Counted from the first letter of the stretch, positions 8,501 through 17,557 are shown. The stretch: DNA of 64,000 nucleotides from Komarekiella atlantica HA4396-MV6 (GCA_019359395.1 JAHHHK010000024.1:47542-111541), one strand, 5' to 3'. Program-made: numbers and translations. The notes: generated by a model not told the origin, from the letters alone.

Positions 8501-9806
8501 TATTAGCAAAAGTAATCTTCCCTTGCAAATCTATGCGGATAATCATATCGGTTTGGCTCTCAACTAGCTGGCGATAGAGTTTCTCACTTTGCCGCAATGC
8601 TTCCTCGGTGCGTTGGCGCTCGCTGATTTCTTCTTGCAACAGCATGTTAGATACAACAAGTTCAGCCGTGCGTTCAGCCACGTGTCTTTCTAACTCCTCA
8701 GTGGCTCGGCGCAGTACTTCCTTTGCCTGTTTACGTACGGTGATATCGCAGAGCAACCAGCGCCAACCAACTCGCCGGCCCCGTGAGTCATACACGGCAG
8801 CTAACCTGATACTTGCCGGAAATGGTGTACCTCTTCGCGGCTGTAGATAAATTTCCCAGTCCTGTGTCTGTTGAAAACTATTCAGTTGGGCGATAAAGGT
8901 CGGATGGTCTGGCTGAGCAATAAACAAAATTAATGGTTTGCCTACCAGATATTTTTGCTGCACACAAAGCAAGGTTGCTGCTGCATGGTTAGCCTCTATG
9001 ATGATCCCGGTTGTATCAGTTACCAAGTAACCATCTGGAGCAAATTCAAACAAATCCTGGTAACGCTGACGCTGTGATTCTACTTTTTCACGAGCCGCAG
9101 ACAGTTCTTCGTTTTGTTGGCGCAGTTCCTCTTCTACTACCTTGAGTTCTTCGAGGGTTTGCTGAAGTTCCTCGTTGACTTGTATGACTTGGGGTAATTG
9201 TCGTCCCTCAAACAATCGTTTCAAATTATTGTGAGTTTGACAGCATACTTCCTCTACTTGCTGATCAGTGTGATTTGATTCATCTGTGGGTTTTTGTAAA
9301 GATTGCTGTAATCCTCCAACAACCCCAATTATTTTCACGAGATCAAATGCACGCAGCAAGGTAGTTTCACTGACGATTCCTACTAATTGCTCCTGTGAGT
9401 CCAAAATGGGTAGATAGCGAATTCCATGCTGACGCAATAACGACCAGGCTGTGAAGATATCCTGAGAATCTGATTGTGTGAGGGTAATAACTTGCTGCCT
9501 CATCACCTCAGCCATTGTCACTTTTGATAAATCTTGATGACAATTCGTAATTTTTACTACATCTTCTTCCGTTAATATTCCCAATAACTGCGATCGCTCC
9601 ACGACTAAGACACAGCCATTTACTTGCTGACTCCAGCTTGAATCACATAACGAATTTAAATTATTCAGCTGATAATTGCTACTTCGTTCCTGACTCATCA
9701 ACGCAATGGCTTCGACTACACATCTATCAGGGCTAATCGTCAATGGAGAACGATCAATAACATGATATAAAGTAGGCAAATCAATAAGCTGATCTGTTAA
9801 TCGCAT
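5550..9806 (-). CDS. hybrid sensor histidine kinase: CBS pair, six PAS, kinase, receiver
   Basis: A 1,418-residue soluble sensor. Order: two CBS domains (about 15-165), a coiled coil rich in Glu/Gln (205-250), six PAS/PAC modules each ending in DITERKQ- or DISDRKQ-like linkers (about 250-1045), HisKA with AGGIAHDLNNILTP as H-box, HATPase_c with NLVVNARDAMPDGG, DTGIGM and GTGLGLST, then a receiver domain (about 1300-1415) with VVDDE, the phospho-acceptor in VLMDMMMPEMDG and a late SKPY lysine. No membrane segment is seen. CBS pairs commonly bind adenine nucleotides, so energy state may feed into the PAS-sensed signals. No separate response regulator lies beside it, so output likely goes through the attached receiver and distant partners. 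Confidence 0.92.
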   Translation of the reverse strand: MRLTDQLIDLPTLYHVIDRSPLTISPDRCVVEAIALMSQERSSNYQLNNLNSLCDSSWSQQVNGCVLVVERSQLLGILTEEDVVKITNCHQDLSKVTMAEVMRQQVITLTQSDSQDIFTAWSLLRQHGIRYLPILDSQEQLVGIVSETTLLRAFDLVKIIGVVGGLQQSLQKPTDESNHTDQQVEEVCCQTHNNLKRLFEGRQLPQVIQVNEELQQTLEELKVVEEELRQQNEELSAAREKVESQRQRYQDLFEFAPDGYLVTDTTGIIIEANHAAATLLCVQQKYLVGKPLILFIAQPDHPTFIAQLNSFQQTQDWEIYLQPRRGTPFPASIRLAAVYDSRGRRVGWRWLLCDITVRKQAKEVLRRATEELERHVAERTAELVVSNMLLQEEISERQRTEEALRQSEKLYRQLVESQTDMIIRIDLQGKITFANTAACKALGWQLNELRGQSLSQFFHPDELPQAMEYMTAILLPPHCLNIREQRTFTVSGLRWFEWNLSAIQDETGEVFEVQGVGRDITERKQMEEALRESEEKFRHFAENTHALIWIANPETGENQYVNPAYERIWGRSCESLREQPNSWIDGVHLDDRDRLMAKLERQKRGEATSEEYRILQPNGSMRWIWDRGFAMQDEQGYVYSYGGVAEDITERKQAEESLRQSEARLSLALEAAQMGIWDWNLLTNHTLWSDNMGPLHGLPSGTLCPNDENYLNLIYPEDRKSRQEALAHAIEEGSGCVDYRVVWPNGSLHWLNCKGQVHYDEIGQPIRMIGTSRDITDRKQAEKALIKSEERYRSVVTAMQEGVVLKDADNGRIIACNTSAEHILGLTADEMIGRTPEDPHWQVICEDGSPFPSENYPSLVSLRTGKPCSNVVMGIYKPNGQLAWISINSQPLFQDNNPIPYAVVASFSDISDRKQAEQKIYEQAALLDIATDAILVRDFKSQILFWNKSAERLYGWQATEAVGKNPQELLYKKTSPELEIALTNVVEFGSWHGELNKVTKSGQEIIVESRWTLMRDAAGEPKSILSVDTDITEKKQHQAQSFRTQRLENLGTLAGGIAHDLNNILTPILAAAQLLQGRFAQDEERSGQLLALVESNAKRGAALVKQVLSFARGVKGEHTIVQPKHLISEITQIARQTFPKCIEFSINIPEDLWTISGDITQLHQVLMNLVVNARDAMPDGGNITISAQNKFIDNAYAKMNLEATVGPYIVITVADTGIGMPPEILDRIFEPFFTTKDVSTGTGLGLSTTLGIVKNHGGFVKVSSPGIEQGSQFRLFLPAVQATQTLSTDNLDMPQGQGELILVVDDEAQIREIATIILENHNYKSLTASNGIEAIALYAQHKHKINTVLMDMMMPEMDGITAIRTLQKMNPQVQIIACSGLHSTEFFTQATDPDVQVFLSKPYTTRELLTSLHQILRD

Positions 9807-10228
9807 AGTTAATTCGTCAATTCTAATTATGTTATTGATATGAAAACGATATGGTGCAAGCTAGCGTGAGCAAACTGAAGAATAACAGTGTTGATCACGC
9901 TGTAAGAGAATATTGATTAAATTTATTGATAAATATGCCATGTCAATATTAAAAAGCTGTGTGCAAGGGTTATGGCTCAAGTTAATATCTCAGCTAGAAA
10001 GAGGATGGAATTTTGTAGTGGTCAAACTAATTCTATTGTTAAATCACCAATAGATGAGCTGTTATCTAAAGAAATTATTCTATTTAGATAGTACAAATAG
10101 TACTGTTGAAGTGACATCTGTGCAATTAATTGCTTAAAAGACGAGATATTATTCCTCCCGTGGGGGATATGCGATGAGTATCAATCAGTTTCACAGCATT
10201 GCTACTACCATCCGGGCAGAGGGGCCTA
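9807..10228. other. intergenic upstream of the kinase gene
   Basis: No gene seen on either strand. The stretch is AT-rich and contains the presumed promoter of the large kinase gene on the minus strand; no specific operator could be identified. Confidence 0.4.
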
Positions 10229-10353
10229 ATACCATTTCACGAAAACCTTGATACACATAGATTTATCGTAGGGGCATGGCAATGCCATACCCCTACCAAG
10301 CATTGCTATGCCCCTACCAAGGTATTTGTATCATTATTAAAGTGAAATGGTAT
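10229..10353. mobile_element. MITE-like element with 12-bp terminal inverted repeats
   Basis: A 125-bp element bounded by ATACCATTTCAC and its exact reverse complement GTGAAATGGTAT. The interior contains a strong hairpin at 10269-10297 (arms GTAGGGGCATGGC and GCCATACCCCTAC, roughly) and a further partial copy of it. There is no coding capacity. An isolated copy of the same end occurs at 5418-5429. Confidence 0.65.
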
Positions 10354-10354
10354 G

Positions 10355-10550
10355 AGAGGATGTCTGAGAAGTCAAAATTGTCATGCTGAATGAAGCGATA
10401 GCGTAATGTACCCCTGCGGGGAAGCAAGCTACGCGGAGCGTCTCGTAGAGAAGCATCTCAGAAATTAACGGATAATAGAGATTCTTCCTTCCGCTCTGCT
10501 CCAGTCAGAATGACAAAATATACCATTACCTAGCTTTTCAGACATCCTCT
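10355..10550. mobile_element. second MITE-like element with 17-bp terminal inverted repeats
   Basis: A 196-bp element, one base after the preceding one. Ends are AGAGGATGTCTGAGAAG (10355-10371) and CTTTTCAGACATCCTCT (10534-10550), complementary except for one base. The interior holds a GTCATGCTGAATGAAGCG-like block, a TCTCGTAGAGAAG repeat and CAGAATGACA, a combination also seen in degenerate form at 26750-26820. Non-coding. Confidence 0.65.
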
Positions 10551-10583
10551 GATAGCTTTGCCGATTATAAACGGCACTAAAAA

Positions 10584-10620
10584 GGGAACTCCATTCCATT
10601 GAGATATGAATGAAGTTCCC
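10584..10620 (-). terminator. intrinsic terminator of the CrtI-like gene
   Basis: Read on the minus strand, a 13-bp stem (GGGAACTTCATTC with GAATGGAGTTCCC, one G-T pair) closes an 11-nt loop and runs straight into TTTTTAG. It lies ~50 bp beyond the stop codon at 10672. Confidence 0.75.
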
Positions 10621-10671
10621 TCTCGTTATGTCCTCAACATGGCTACCTTTCAATACAGACAGAATTCACCC

Positions 10672-12234
10672 TCATCTAACTGCTGCCAAAGGCTGAGGTG
10701 TTTCAGATTTCTGCCACACTGATTGCCCTGTTAGGAGTTCTGCTACATCCATACCATTGCCAATTACACCAGGTACGCTAGGATAACCGGCACTCGCTCC
10801 TACAAAAAAGAGATTAGGCAGCTCCGTAGTATATCCTAGGCGATTTAAACCAACCTGTTTGGGCACTAATTTTGCACCATAAATATTACCCTGCGGTTGA
10901 CCTAAATAAAATTCGCTGGTAGTGGGTGTGCCATAAACTTTCATCCGGGCGTAGTTGTCTACGTCTGGAATCAAATCCCGGACGCTAGTCATTATCTGCT
11001 GATAAATTTCCCGCTTTTTGGCTTTATAACCTTTCGGGTTAGTTTTGTGCAGCTGTTCAAAAGGTTCATAAGGGCAAACGGTGGCAATTTCTAGGACATG
11101 ATGCCCCTCTGGCCCCATCCCTGGTTCGCTAGATTTCATCGTCGGACAAGAAAGGAAAATCCACGGGTGGCTGAGATCACCTTGCAATTGTTGTTGATAT
11201 TCTCTGTTTAAGTCACCTGTCGGGTAGTACCAGATATTCCAGTTACCGATGCCATAGCGTTGGGGATCGAAGCGGTTATCTAAACCTAGGTATATATTGA
11301 AAGCACTGGCTGAATATTCGTATTTAGTGAGACGTTGACGCTCTTTGTAACTTAAAGCTTCTGGATCATGCATCAACTCTACTGTTAATTTGGGGTCGAG
11401 ATCGCTGATATAAGCTTTGCTGGCGCGGTAGATTGTGCTGTCGGCAAGTACGCTGTGAACAGTGTGGTTGCTAACTTGTATATGGTTAACTGCTGTTGAG
11501 TACTTAACAACACCTCCACCTGATGTAATTGCCTCAACAATACTGTCAACAAAGTGTTTGAAGTGATGTTTTGGATAGTAAGCACCTTCTGAGTAGTCCC
11601 AAACAAGGGAAGTGTGGGTGAGTAGCGCAATTTCCTGTGGTGGTAATGCATAATCGCCACTTTGTCCCGCCAGAACTGCTTGCAGTTTGGGCGACAATCC
11701 AACATAGTTATACAAATCTTGTAAAGTCCAAGTCCGCTTCCAAAATAAATTTAAATATTTCGGCAACTTCAACCAGTCAGAAAACTTCTGATCAAACCAG
11801 CGTACTTCTCTTACTAAGCTGTGAATTTCTTGATGAAGTTGCTGAATTTCGTTACAGTATCGATTGATAGCATCAGTCTCTTCTGGAAATGTAGAGAGTA
11901 AACGCGATCGCAGATTTTCCCATCCCAAAGGAATTTTAAAATCTGCCTCTAGTGTGATGACTCGATCAATGCAGTCTGGATCGAGACTATTAAAGGGAAC
12001 ATCCTGGTGAATATAGTCGAGAAATTGCCCTATGGTTTGATGAGCACCACATTGAGAAATATAATGCACATCAGCACAAAAGCTGTATTCGCCATAATCA
12101 AAAGTGTGACAGCATCCACCAGGTAAGTAATGTTGCTCTAGAACCGCTACCCGGTAGCCTTGTTGAGTTAAACAGGCCGCGGCCGAAAGTCCGCCTAGTC
12201 CGGCTCCCAGAATCACATAATCGAAGATTTCCAT
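10672..12234 (-). CDS. CrtI/CRTISO-like FAD-dependent oxidoreductase
   Basis: A ~520-residue flavoprotein of the phytoene desaturase/carotenoid isomerase/retinol saturase family. The N-terminal Rossmann motif is YVILGAGLGGLSAAACL with a following acidic residue in VAVLEQH. The C-terminal FAD block is NLFFVGASAGYPSVPGVIGNG. An upstream extension to 12291 is open, but the ATG at 12234 has a strong GAGGAGG six bases before it and is preferred. The substrate is probably a carotenoid or another polyene, but no carotenoid gene lies nearby. An intrinsic terminator follows. Confidence 0.82.
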   Translation of the reverse strand: MEIFDYVILGAGLGGLSAAACLTQQGYRVAVLEQHYLPGGCCHTFDYGEYSFCADVHYISQCGAHQTIGQFLDYIHQDVPFNSLDPDCIDRVITLEADFKIPLGWENLRSRLLSTFPEETDAINRYCNEIQQLHQEIHSLVREVRWFDQKFSDWLKLPKYLNLFWKRTWTLQDLYNYVGLSPKLQAVLAGQSGDYALPPQEIALLTHTSLVWDYSEGAYYPKHHFKHFVDSIVEAITSGGGVVKYSTAVNHIQVSNHTVHSVLADSTIYRASKAYISDLDPKLTVELMHDPEALSYKERQRLTKYEYSASAFNIYLGLDNRFDPQRYGIGNWNIWYYPTGDLNREYQQQLQGDLSHPWIFLSCPTMKSSEPGMGPEGHHVLEIATVCPYEPFEQLHKTNPKGYKAKKREIYQQIMTSVRDLIPDVDNYARMKVYGTPTTSEFYLGQPQGNIYGAKLVPKQVGLNRLGYTTELPNLFFVGASAGYPSVPGVIGNGMDVAELLTGQSVWQKSETPQPLAAVR

Positions 12235-12349
12235 CTCAGCCTCCTCTTGCAATGTTGATTTCTGTTCATCGGTGATATGGTTTTTCATCACCGTTTTTTA
12301 TGCGTATAAATCACCTAGAACACCGATTCAGCGAAAAACCAATTATTTC

Positions 12350-12378
12350 GTAGAGACGTTGCATTGCAACGTCTCTAC
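12350..12378. repeat. 29-nt palindromic repeat (GTAGAGACG family)
   Basis: Perfect inverted repeat with arms GTAGAGACGTTGCA and TGCAACGTCTCTAC around one base, followed by a partial second copy to 12400. Same family as 16910-16938 and 41918-41945. The rest of 12379-12799 shows no gene. Confidence 0.7.
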
Positions 12379-12799
12379 AGCAATGCAACGTCTCTACAGT
12401 CAACGAAAATTGGTCGTTTTACCGAAAATAAATCGGATTTTGCGATTACTGAATCGATGCTCTAGCTTGGAATTTTTCAATCAATGAAAATCAAGCAGAC
12501 CAACCTGAAGGAGAAAGTGTAAGGATTTTCATCGGTATCAAGGCAATTCTGCCAAAACCGAATTTTTTAATAATTTAGCTACGGCAATTTTTTGCCAACA
12601 AATTGGCTAATATTTAGATGCCCAGAAGGATGTTTAAGTTTACTGCTAACTAACTGCAATTCTTGATAAAATGCAGCTAGATTAATCGGACATAACTTAT
12701 GACTTTAAGTCCTTTATCTTCACCCTTTATTTATTTAGCTTATCGAAGCTGGAAAAGTTTGTTTGCCAATATTTGCTTTTTTTAACATGAACGATCGCA

Positions 12800-12847
12800 A
12801 GATCCCCGACTTCTCAAAGAAGTTGGGGATCTAAGAAGTCGGGGATC
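12800..12847. repeat. GATCCCCGACTTCT hairpin repeat
   Basis: Arms AGATCCCCGACTTCT and AGAAGTTGGGGATCT form a stem with one mismatch, followed by a further direct copy of AAGAAGTCGGGGATCT. It sits directly after the stop of the glycosyltransferase gene (minus strand) and may act as a transcript end, although no T-run follows. A relative is at 22103-22125. Confidence 0.6.
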
Positions 12848-12854
12848 TGAGAAT

Positions 12855-14135
12855 TTAAGCTGCAATACGTGGCCGGCTCTTGGGTATTGGTGCGGTGTGA
12901 GCTAGCAGATGAGTGTATAGCTGAGTCAGTCTAGATGCCACACTATACCAACTAAAGGCAATTTCTGTGCGTTGCCGAGCAGCTTCACCTAACTGATCTC
13001 GCCAAGCTGGGTTAAGGAGAATACGATCTATAGCAGCGGCAAAAGCTACTTCATCTTTGGGGGGCGCAAGTAAACCTGTGATTTCAGGTACGACTGTAAA
13101 TTGTAACCCGCCAACATTACTAGCTACAACTGGTGTCTTACTAGCCATTGCTTCAATAGTGACTAGACCAAAAGGTTCATAATGGCTGGGTACTACGCAG
13201 ACATCAGCAGCAGCGTAGTAAAAGGGAAGAATATTATCATCTAGGCGACCAGAAAAGGTTGTGCAATCTTCTAGCCCAAGTTCTGCGACAATACTGGCAA
13301 TGCGATCGCGTTCAATTCCATCACTCTGACCTGGACGGCTACCACCACCAATGACTAATTGGAGGTTAGCCTCACCCCTTAAACTAGATTTGGCAATGGC
13401 TCTTACTAAAGTTTCAATCCCTTTACGCCGATCAAAACGACCAACATAAAGAACCATTTTGGCATCCTGTGCAATTGCTAGTTTTTCCCGTGCAGCAGAC
13501 CGCTGAATTCCTCCAAATTTATCAATATCGGTACCACAGGGAATCATTTCAATTTGTCCCTTAGCGGAAACGAGTATTTGCATGTCCTTCTGCTCTTGTG
13601 GACTAGTCGCAACCACCCGGTCTACAGTCTCCAAACAGGCTTGTTCTACAGCTAATCGCTGGGTAGCAATTAAGGGGACATCGCTAATAATTCTATATTT
13701 TACCGCTCCTAGAGAGTGGTAAGTATGTACTTGAATCAGCGGTTGCAGCTTTTTCAATTCCATACCTACCCAAGATGATAACCAGTAGTTGGTATGAATT
13801 AGGGAGTAACAAAATCCTTCGCGCTGCTGGAATTGTTGAAATTCTTCGATGAATTCAGGTAGATAGTCAAACAGGTTATCTCGTCCGATGAATTGAGCTG
13901 GGCCAGCTTTCAAGCGAATAGTACGACAGTTGGAGCTATGTTGAACGATCGCAGCTTGCTCAGGACTACTGCGACGCGTGAACATATCTACTTGCCAACC
14001 TTGCTGGGCTAGTGCATAACCGACTTGACGCACATACACATTTTGTCCCCCAGCTTCTTCCTGTCCGATTTCAGCAGCAGGATCACCATCAACAGAAATG
14101 AAGGCAATGCGGTGTTTTTTTGGAAACATAGTCAA
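12855..14135 (-). CDS. GT4 glycosyltransferase, sucrose-phosphate-synthase-like
   Basis: A 424-426-residue GT-B enzyme of family 4. The N-terminal half has EEAGGQNVYVRQVGYAL (glycine-rich acceptor/donor loop) and IHTNYWLSSWVGM. The C-terminal half has VGRFDRRKGIETL and the nucleotide-sugar motif HYEPFGLVTIEAMAS. These features match the short, single-domain sucrose-phosphate synthases of filamentous cyanobacteria, which make sucrose-6-phosphate from UDP- or ADP-glucose and fructose-6-phosphate. A phosphatase domain is absent, as expected for that type. Another GT4 specificity is possible. The start is either TTG 14135 (GAGGT five bases upstream) or ATG 14129. Confidence 0.75.
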   Translation of the reverse strand: MTMFPKKHRIAFISVDGDPAAEIGQEEAGGQNVYVRQVGYALAQQGWQVDMFTRRSSPEQAAIVQHSSNCRTIRLKAGPAQFIGRDNLFDYLPEFIEEFQQFQQREGFCYSLIHTNYWLSSWVGMELKKLQPLIQVHTYHSLGAVKYRIISDVPLIATQRLAVEQACLETVDRVVATSPQEQKDMQILVSAKGQIEMIPCGTDIDKFGGIQRSAAREKLAIAQDAKMVLYVGRFDRRKGIETLVRAIAKSSLRGEANLQLVIGGGSRPGQSDGIERDRIASIVAELGLEDCTTFSGRLDDNILPFYYAAADVCVVPSHYEPFGLVTIEAMASKTPVVASNVGGLQFTVVPEITGLLAPPKDEVAFAAAIDRILLNPAWRDQLGEAARQRTEIAFSWYSVASRLTQLYTHLLAHTAPIPKSRPRIAA

Positions 14136-14767
14136 GTTTTACCTCAAGGCAACTAATCCTGTCTCTGACGTCATAAATCAAGCTAAACATTAGCTTTTCT
14201 TTAAAGCCGAGCGCAGATATAACGAAGCGTAAAGTTACCAGCCAAGGACACTAACGAGAACAAAGCATTACTCTTGAGAATGCTGCTCGTTCAGTCTCCT
14301 CTCAATGCCTACGAAGTTAGCTGACGGGCTAGGACTGAGAGATGTCCTTCTGGTAAAGAATGAGGTCTGAAGTTTGAAGTTTGTGCCTCTTACTTTAGTC
14401 CTGATCTTTATTTGCAGATATGCCCCAAACTTGGTTCCTCCGTTCCAACTGACTCTCGTAAACAATTGTTTACTGGGGAAGAGAGCGGATTAGGCAGACT
14501 GATTTACATTTCTTCAGACTCTAACTTGTAACTAGAACTACGTCAACAGTGTGAAAAGAAATAGTGTAATTGCGATTACTTCTATTTCCATTGGTAAAAT
14601 ACTTTCTGCTTTGGTCAGCAAGGGTTTGGTAGGTCGCTAAGGTAGGCTTTATTACTTGATCTTTTAGTTGAGAGAAGCGATCGCTTAATCCCTAAAAGTA
14701 GGTTCAAGTATCAGTTAGGATTGTAAAGCTGTCTGTCATCGGTAAACTTTTCACTTGCGGTCAGTAT
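14136..14767. other. divergent intergenic region
   Basis: Separates the glycosyltransferase (minus) from the PrmA-like gene (plus). No gene is supported; a 65-codon minus frame at 14268-14465 lacks a start signal and family features. The notable element is a candidate NtcA site at 14566-14579. Confidence 0.5.
14566..14579 (+). promoter_or_regulatory. candidate NtcA-binding site
   Basis: GTAATTGCGATTAC fits the NtcA consensus GTAN8TAC exactly. Twenty bases further on is TACTTT (14600-14605), matching the TAN3T -10 box at the spacing used by NtcA-activated promoters (20-24). It would drive the PrmA-like gene. Because the site is palindromic, it could also influence the divergent sucrose-type gene. 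One match to a short consensus may be chance. Confidence 0.4.
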
Positions 14768-14806
14768 TTGTTTTATAGCGATGCAGCTACGCCAGAGGAA
14801 AAAAAT

Positions 14807-15754
14807 ATGCAGTGGATAGAATTAAGTCTTGATACAACAAACGAGGCGGTTGATTGGGTCTGTACACTAGTTGCTGAAACTATCAATATTGATGATGTTC
14901 AAATCACAAAATATGCTGAATTAAACAAAGCTCAGTGGACGTTTATAATTCGCTTATATCTGCCTTATGATGCCCATTCACGAACACGTGTAGAAAAAAT
15001 CATTAATTTACTCTCGCCTTTGCACCGTACGGGATTAACGACGGCAATACAAACTACTGTAGTTGATCAAAAGCCCACAAACGCAGACATACTAAATCCT
15101 CTTGTGCATCGGATTGGGAAACGATTCGTGGTGCTAACTCCTGATGTACCTTATCAATCTCAAGCAACAGACGAAATAACTTTGAGATTGAAGACAAGCC
15201 TGTCCTTTGGCAGTGGTTTACATCCAGCAACCATTGTTAGCTTGCAAATGCTTGAACGCTACGTCTTACCGACGATGAATGTTCTTGATTTGGGATCAGG
15301 TTCAGGTATTTTAAGTGTTGCGATCGCCAAGCTCGGAGCAAATGTCTTAGCATTAGACAACGACAGTATTGCTGTGGAAGCAACTCAGGACGCTGTGCAT
15401 CTTAACGGCGTAGAGCAACAGGTAACAGTGATGCAAGGAAGTCTGGGATGTGGAAGCGACTTAGGGCATTGGATGGGTGGAGATACCATCGACAATGTAC
15501 CAAGAATCGAAGCTAGAGATAAATTTGACCTCATCGTTGCCAATATCCTAGCGCGGATGCATATCGCCCTCACTAATGATTTTCAGCGAGCGTTGCGTCA
15601 GACTGATGCACACACAGGACTACTGATTACAGCCGGTTTTACTACGGATAATGAGGACAATGTTGCTAAGGCATTGACAGAGGTTGGATTTGAGTTAGTC
15701 GGTTGTGAACGATTAAACGAATGGGTTGCACTTGCCCATCGCTTGAAAGTATAG
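14807..15754 (+). CDS. prmA: PrmA-like ribosomal protein L11 methyltransferase
   Basis: SAM-dependent methyltransferase of the PrmA family, which trimethylates ribosomal protein L11. The C-terminal catalytic domain carries KTSLSFGSGLHPATIVSLQ (equivalent to FGTGxHxTT), the SAM loop VLDLGSGSGILSVAIAKLGA and DLIVANILARMHIAL. The N-terminal part is the small substrate-binding domain. The frame opens at 14768, but the ATG at 14807 is preceded by GAGG and gives MQWIELSLDT, the usual PrmA-type start. The loop GSGLHPAT deviates slightly from the E. coli enzyme, and cyanobacteria can carry more than one member, so the exact target is not certain. Confidence 0.8.
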   Translation: MQWIELSLDTTNEAVDWVCTLVAETINIDDVQITKYAELNKAQWTFIIRLYLPYDAHSRTRVEKIINLLSPLHRTGLTTAIQTTVVDQKPTNADILNPLVHRIGKRFVVLTPDVPYQSQATDEITLRLKTSLSFGSGLHPATIVSLQMLERYVLPTMNVLDLGSGSGILSVAIAKLGANVLALDNDSIAVEATQDAVHLNGVEQQVTVMQGSLGCGSDLGHWMGGDTIDNVPRIEARDKFDLIVANILARMHIALTNDFQRALRQTDAHTGLLITAGFTTDNEDNVAKALTEVGFELVGCERLNEWVALAHRLKV

Positions 15755-15834
15755 CGACTTATAGCGGTTTTCATCGTATCCTACTGTTGAGCAACGGATC
15801 ATAAAGTGTCTCACGACTCAATTAGGATTGCTAT

Positions 15835-16815
15835 ATGCTAACTCTCCTCACCTTTTCTCAGAATCGCCTGGATTTATTCACCAGTTGGGATGTTGATACG
15901 GTACTGAAAAGGATTGATGGCTATCAAAATATCTGGTTGCGCTGTATTCACTTTCGCGATCGCACTGGAACAGCTAAAATTATCAAGCACTTTGGACTCA
16001 ATCCATCTCGTGTTGACATGATTTTCAACCATTCCTCTATAGGAATTGATGAAGATACAGAAGATTGTTTATTTGACAGCTATGAAATCCTAACTCATCA
16101 AATAAAAAATCGGGAGTTTGAGGTAGCACGTGGCAGTATTATGCTTGGTAGCAATTTTCTTATCACATTTGAAACCACTGAAGTAAAAATCTTAACTACA
16201 CTAACTAATAATCTGCAAAAGCGAACTCTAGATATACAAAAGTGGGGAATTGACTATGTTTTTTATCTCATTTTCAAAGATATTTTGAATAATTACCATA
16301 CTGTATTTGACTATATTTCTATACAACTTGATGATTTAGAAGATGAAGTTTTAGATAATTCTGGTGATGAATCAACTTACCAAAAAATTGCCGCGATGAG
16401 GCAATCGACTCGTTTCGGACGCCGTAATTTTCAAAACATCAAGTCATTGCTAGCTATGATGGATTACGAAGATTTCCAATGGATCAGCCAGCCAGTAAAG
16501 GTACTATTCAATCAAGAATTTGTTCAGAACGTCGATAATCTCTGGCAAGAATATCAATCTCTAAGAGTTTGGATGTCAGAATTAATGGAAATTCAACGCG
16601 ATAATATTGCTAGCAAAACCAGCGAACGAATTAATCGCCTAACTATGCTTTCGACTGTATTTTTACCAATCACCTTTATTGCTGGCGTCTATGGAATGAA
16701 CTTTAAATATATGCCGGAATTAGATCAACCTTGGGCTTATCCTACTGTGATGATCGTGATGGCATTAATTGTGATTGGTAGTATTCTATACGTTAAACAA
16801 CAACGTTGGTTATAG
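15835..16815 (+). CDS. corA: CorA-type magnesium/cobalt transporter
   Basis: A 326-residue CorA-family channel. The soluble N-terminal funnel (1-260) ends in a long charged helix, followed by the first membrane helix (MLSTVFLPITFIAGVYGMNF) carrying the obligatory YGMN selectivity signature, then a second helix (YPTVMIVMALIVIGSILYV) and the short basic C-terminus KQQRWL. Length and topology are normal for a pentameric CorA. AGGA lies seven bases before the ATG. It may be co-transcribed with the PrmA-like gene 80 bp upstream. Substrate could be Mg2+, Co2+ or another divalent ion. Confidence 0.9.
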   Translation: MLTLLTFSQNRLDLFTSWDVDTVLKRIDGYQNIWLRCIHFRDRTGTAKIIKHFGLNPSRVDMIFNHSSIGIDEDTEDCLFDSYEILTHQIKNREFEVARGSIMLGSNFLITFETTEVKILTTLTNNLQKRTLDIQKWGIDYVFYLIFKDILNNYHTVFDYISIQLDDLEDEVLDNSGDESTYQKIAAMRQSTRFGRRNFQNIKSLLAMMDYEDFQWISQPVKVLFNQEFVQNVDNLWQEYQSLRVWMSELMEIQRDNIASKTSERINRLTMLSTVFLPITFIAGVYGMNFKYMPELDQPWAYPTVMIVMALIVIGSILYVKQQRWL

Positions 16816-17557
16816 CCTCATGTCTAACCCTGTCAAAATAATTCATAATTAATAATTACGCCTGATGTGAATTATGAAAATCAACGACATATCAAAAATT
16901 CTGCGTACTGTAGAGACGTAGCATTGCTACGTCTCTACGAGAGATACAGGGTTTTAGCATCTAATCCACATTAAACGTTAATTACTAATTCATAATTGCA
17001 ATTAGTCTGAGCTAATCATTTATTAATCGCACCGATAAAGCAGATTTTTCACCATCTTGACAGGGATGACCTCATGCCCTGCCGCCATGACAAATGCATC
17101 GTTAGCGATCGCAGTAGTCTAAAACTAACCATAGATTAAAACTAATGGTTATCGTAAATTTATTGTAATGCATCAATGATAAAACTATGAAACTAGAAAA
17201 TACATAAACTTTTCTCTATGATTGCAATTCAATAACGATAAAAGCATAATTAACAATATTGGCTTGAAAAGCTGTAAGCTAATTTAAACATCCCAATGAA
17301 TGATGGTTATAAATAACGCTTGCAATTTAGATAAGTATTTATAACCAAAATTTTCATTTGTACTTTGCCCTCGCCTTCTGTACTTGAGATTTGTCCTATG
17401 GCACACCATGTATCAAGGTGCGATCGCCTTTGACACTGCAAGAATCTTATATTTTTTTGCAGAAATTTTAATACAGATAAAAAGCGAAATTAACTCAAAG
17501 TAGATCGCATTTTTTATAAGTCAATATGTTTGCGTTTTTGTTTGTAAATACTCCAAT
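16816..17557. other. intergenic region upstream of bicA
   Basis: No gene supported. It is AT-rich, contains the palindromic repeat at 16910-16938, two HIP1-like octamers and presumably the bicA promoter; no specific regulator site could be identified. Confidence 0.5.
16910..16938. repeat. 29-nt palindromic repeat (GTAGAGACG family)
   Basis: Arms GTAGAGACGTAGCA and TGCTACGTCTCTAC around a single base. Same family as 12350-12378 and 41918-41945, with compensating changes in both arms. Confidence 0.7.

Noticed and set aside
14268..14465. 65-codon minus-strand frame
   Set aside because: No ribosome binding site, no recognisable motif, unusual composition; treated as non-coding.
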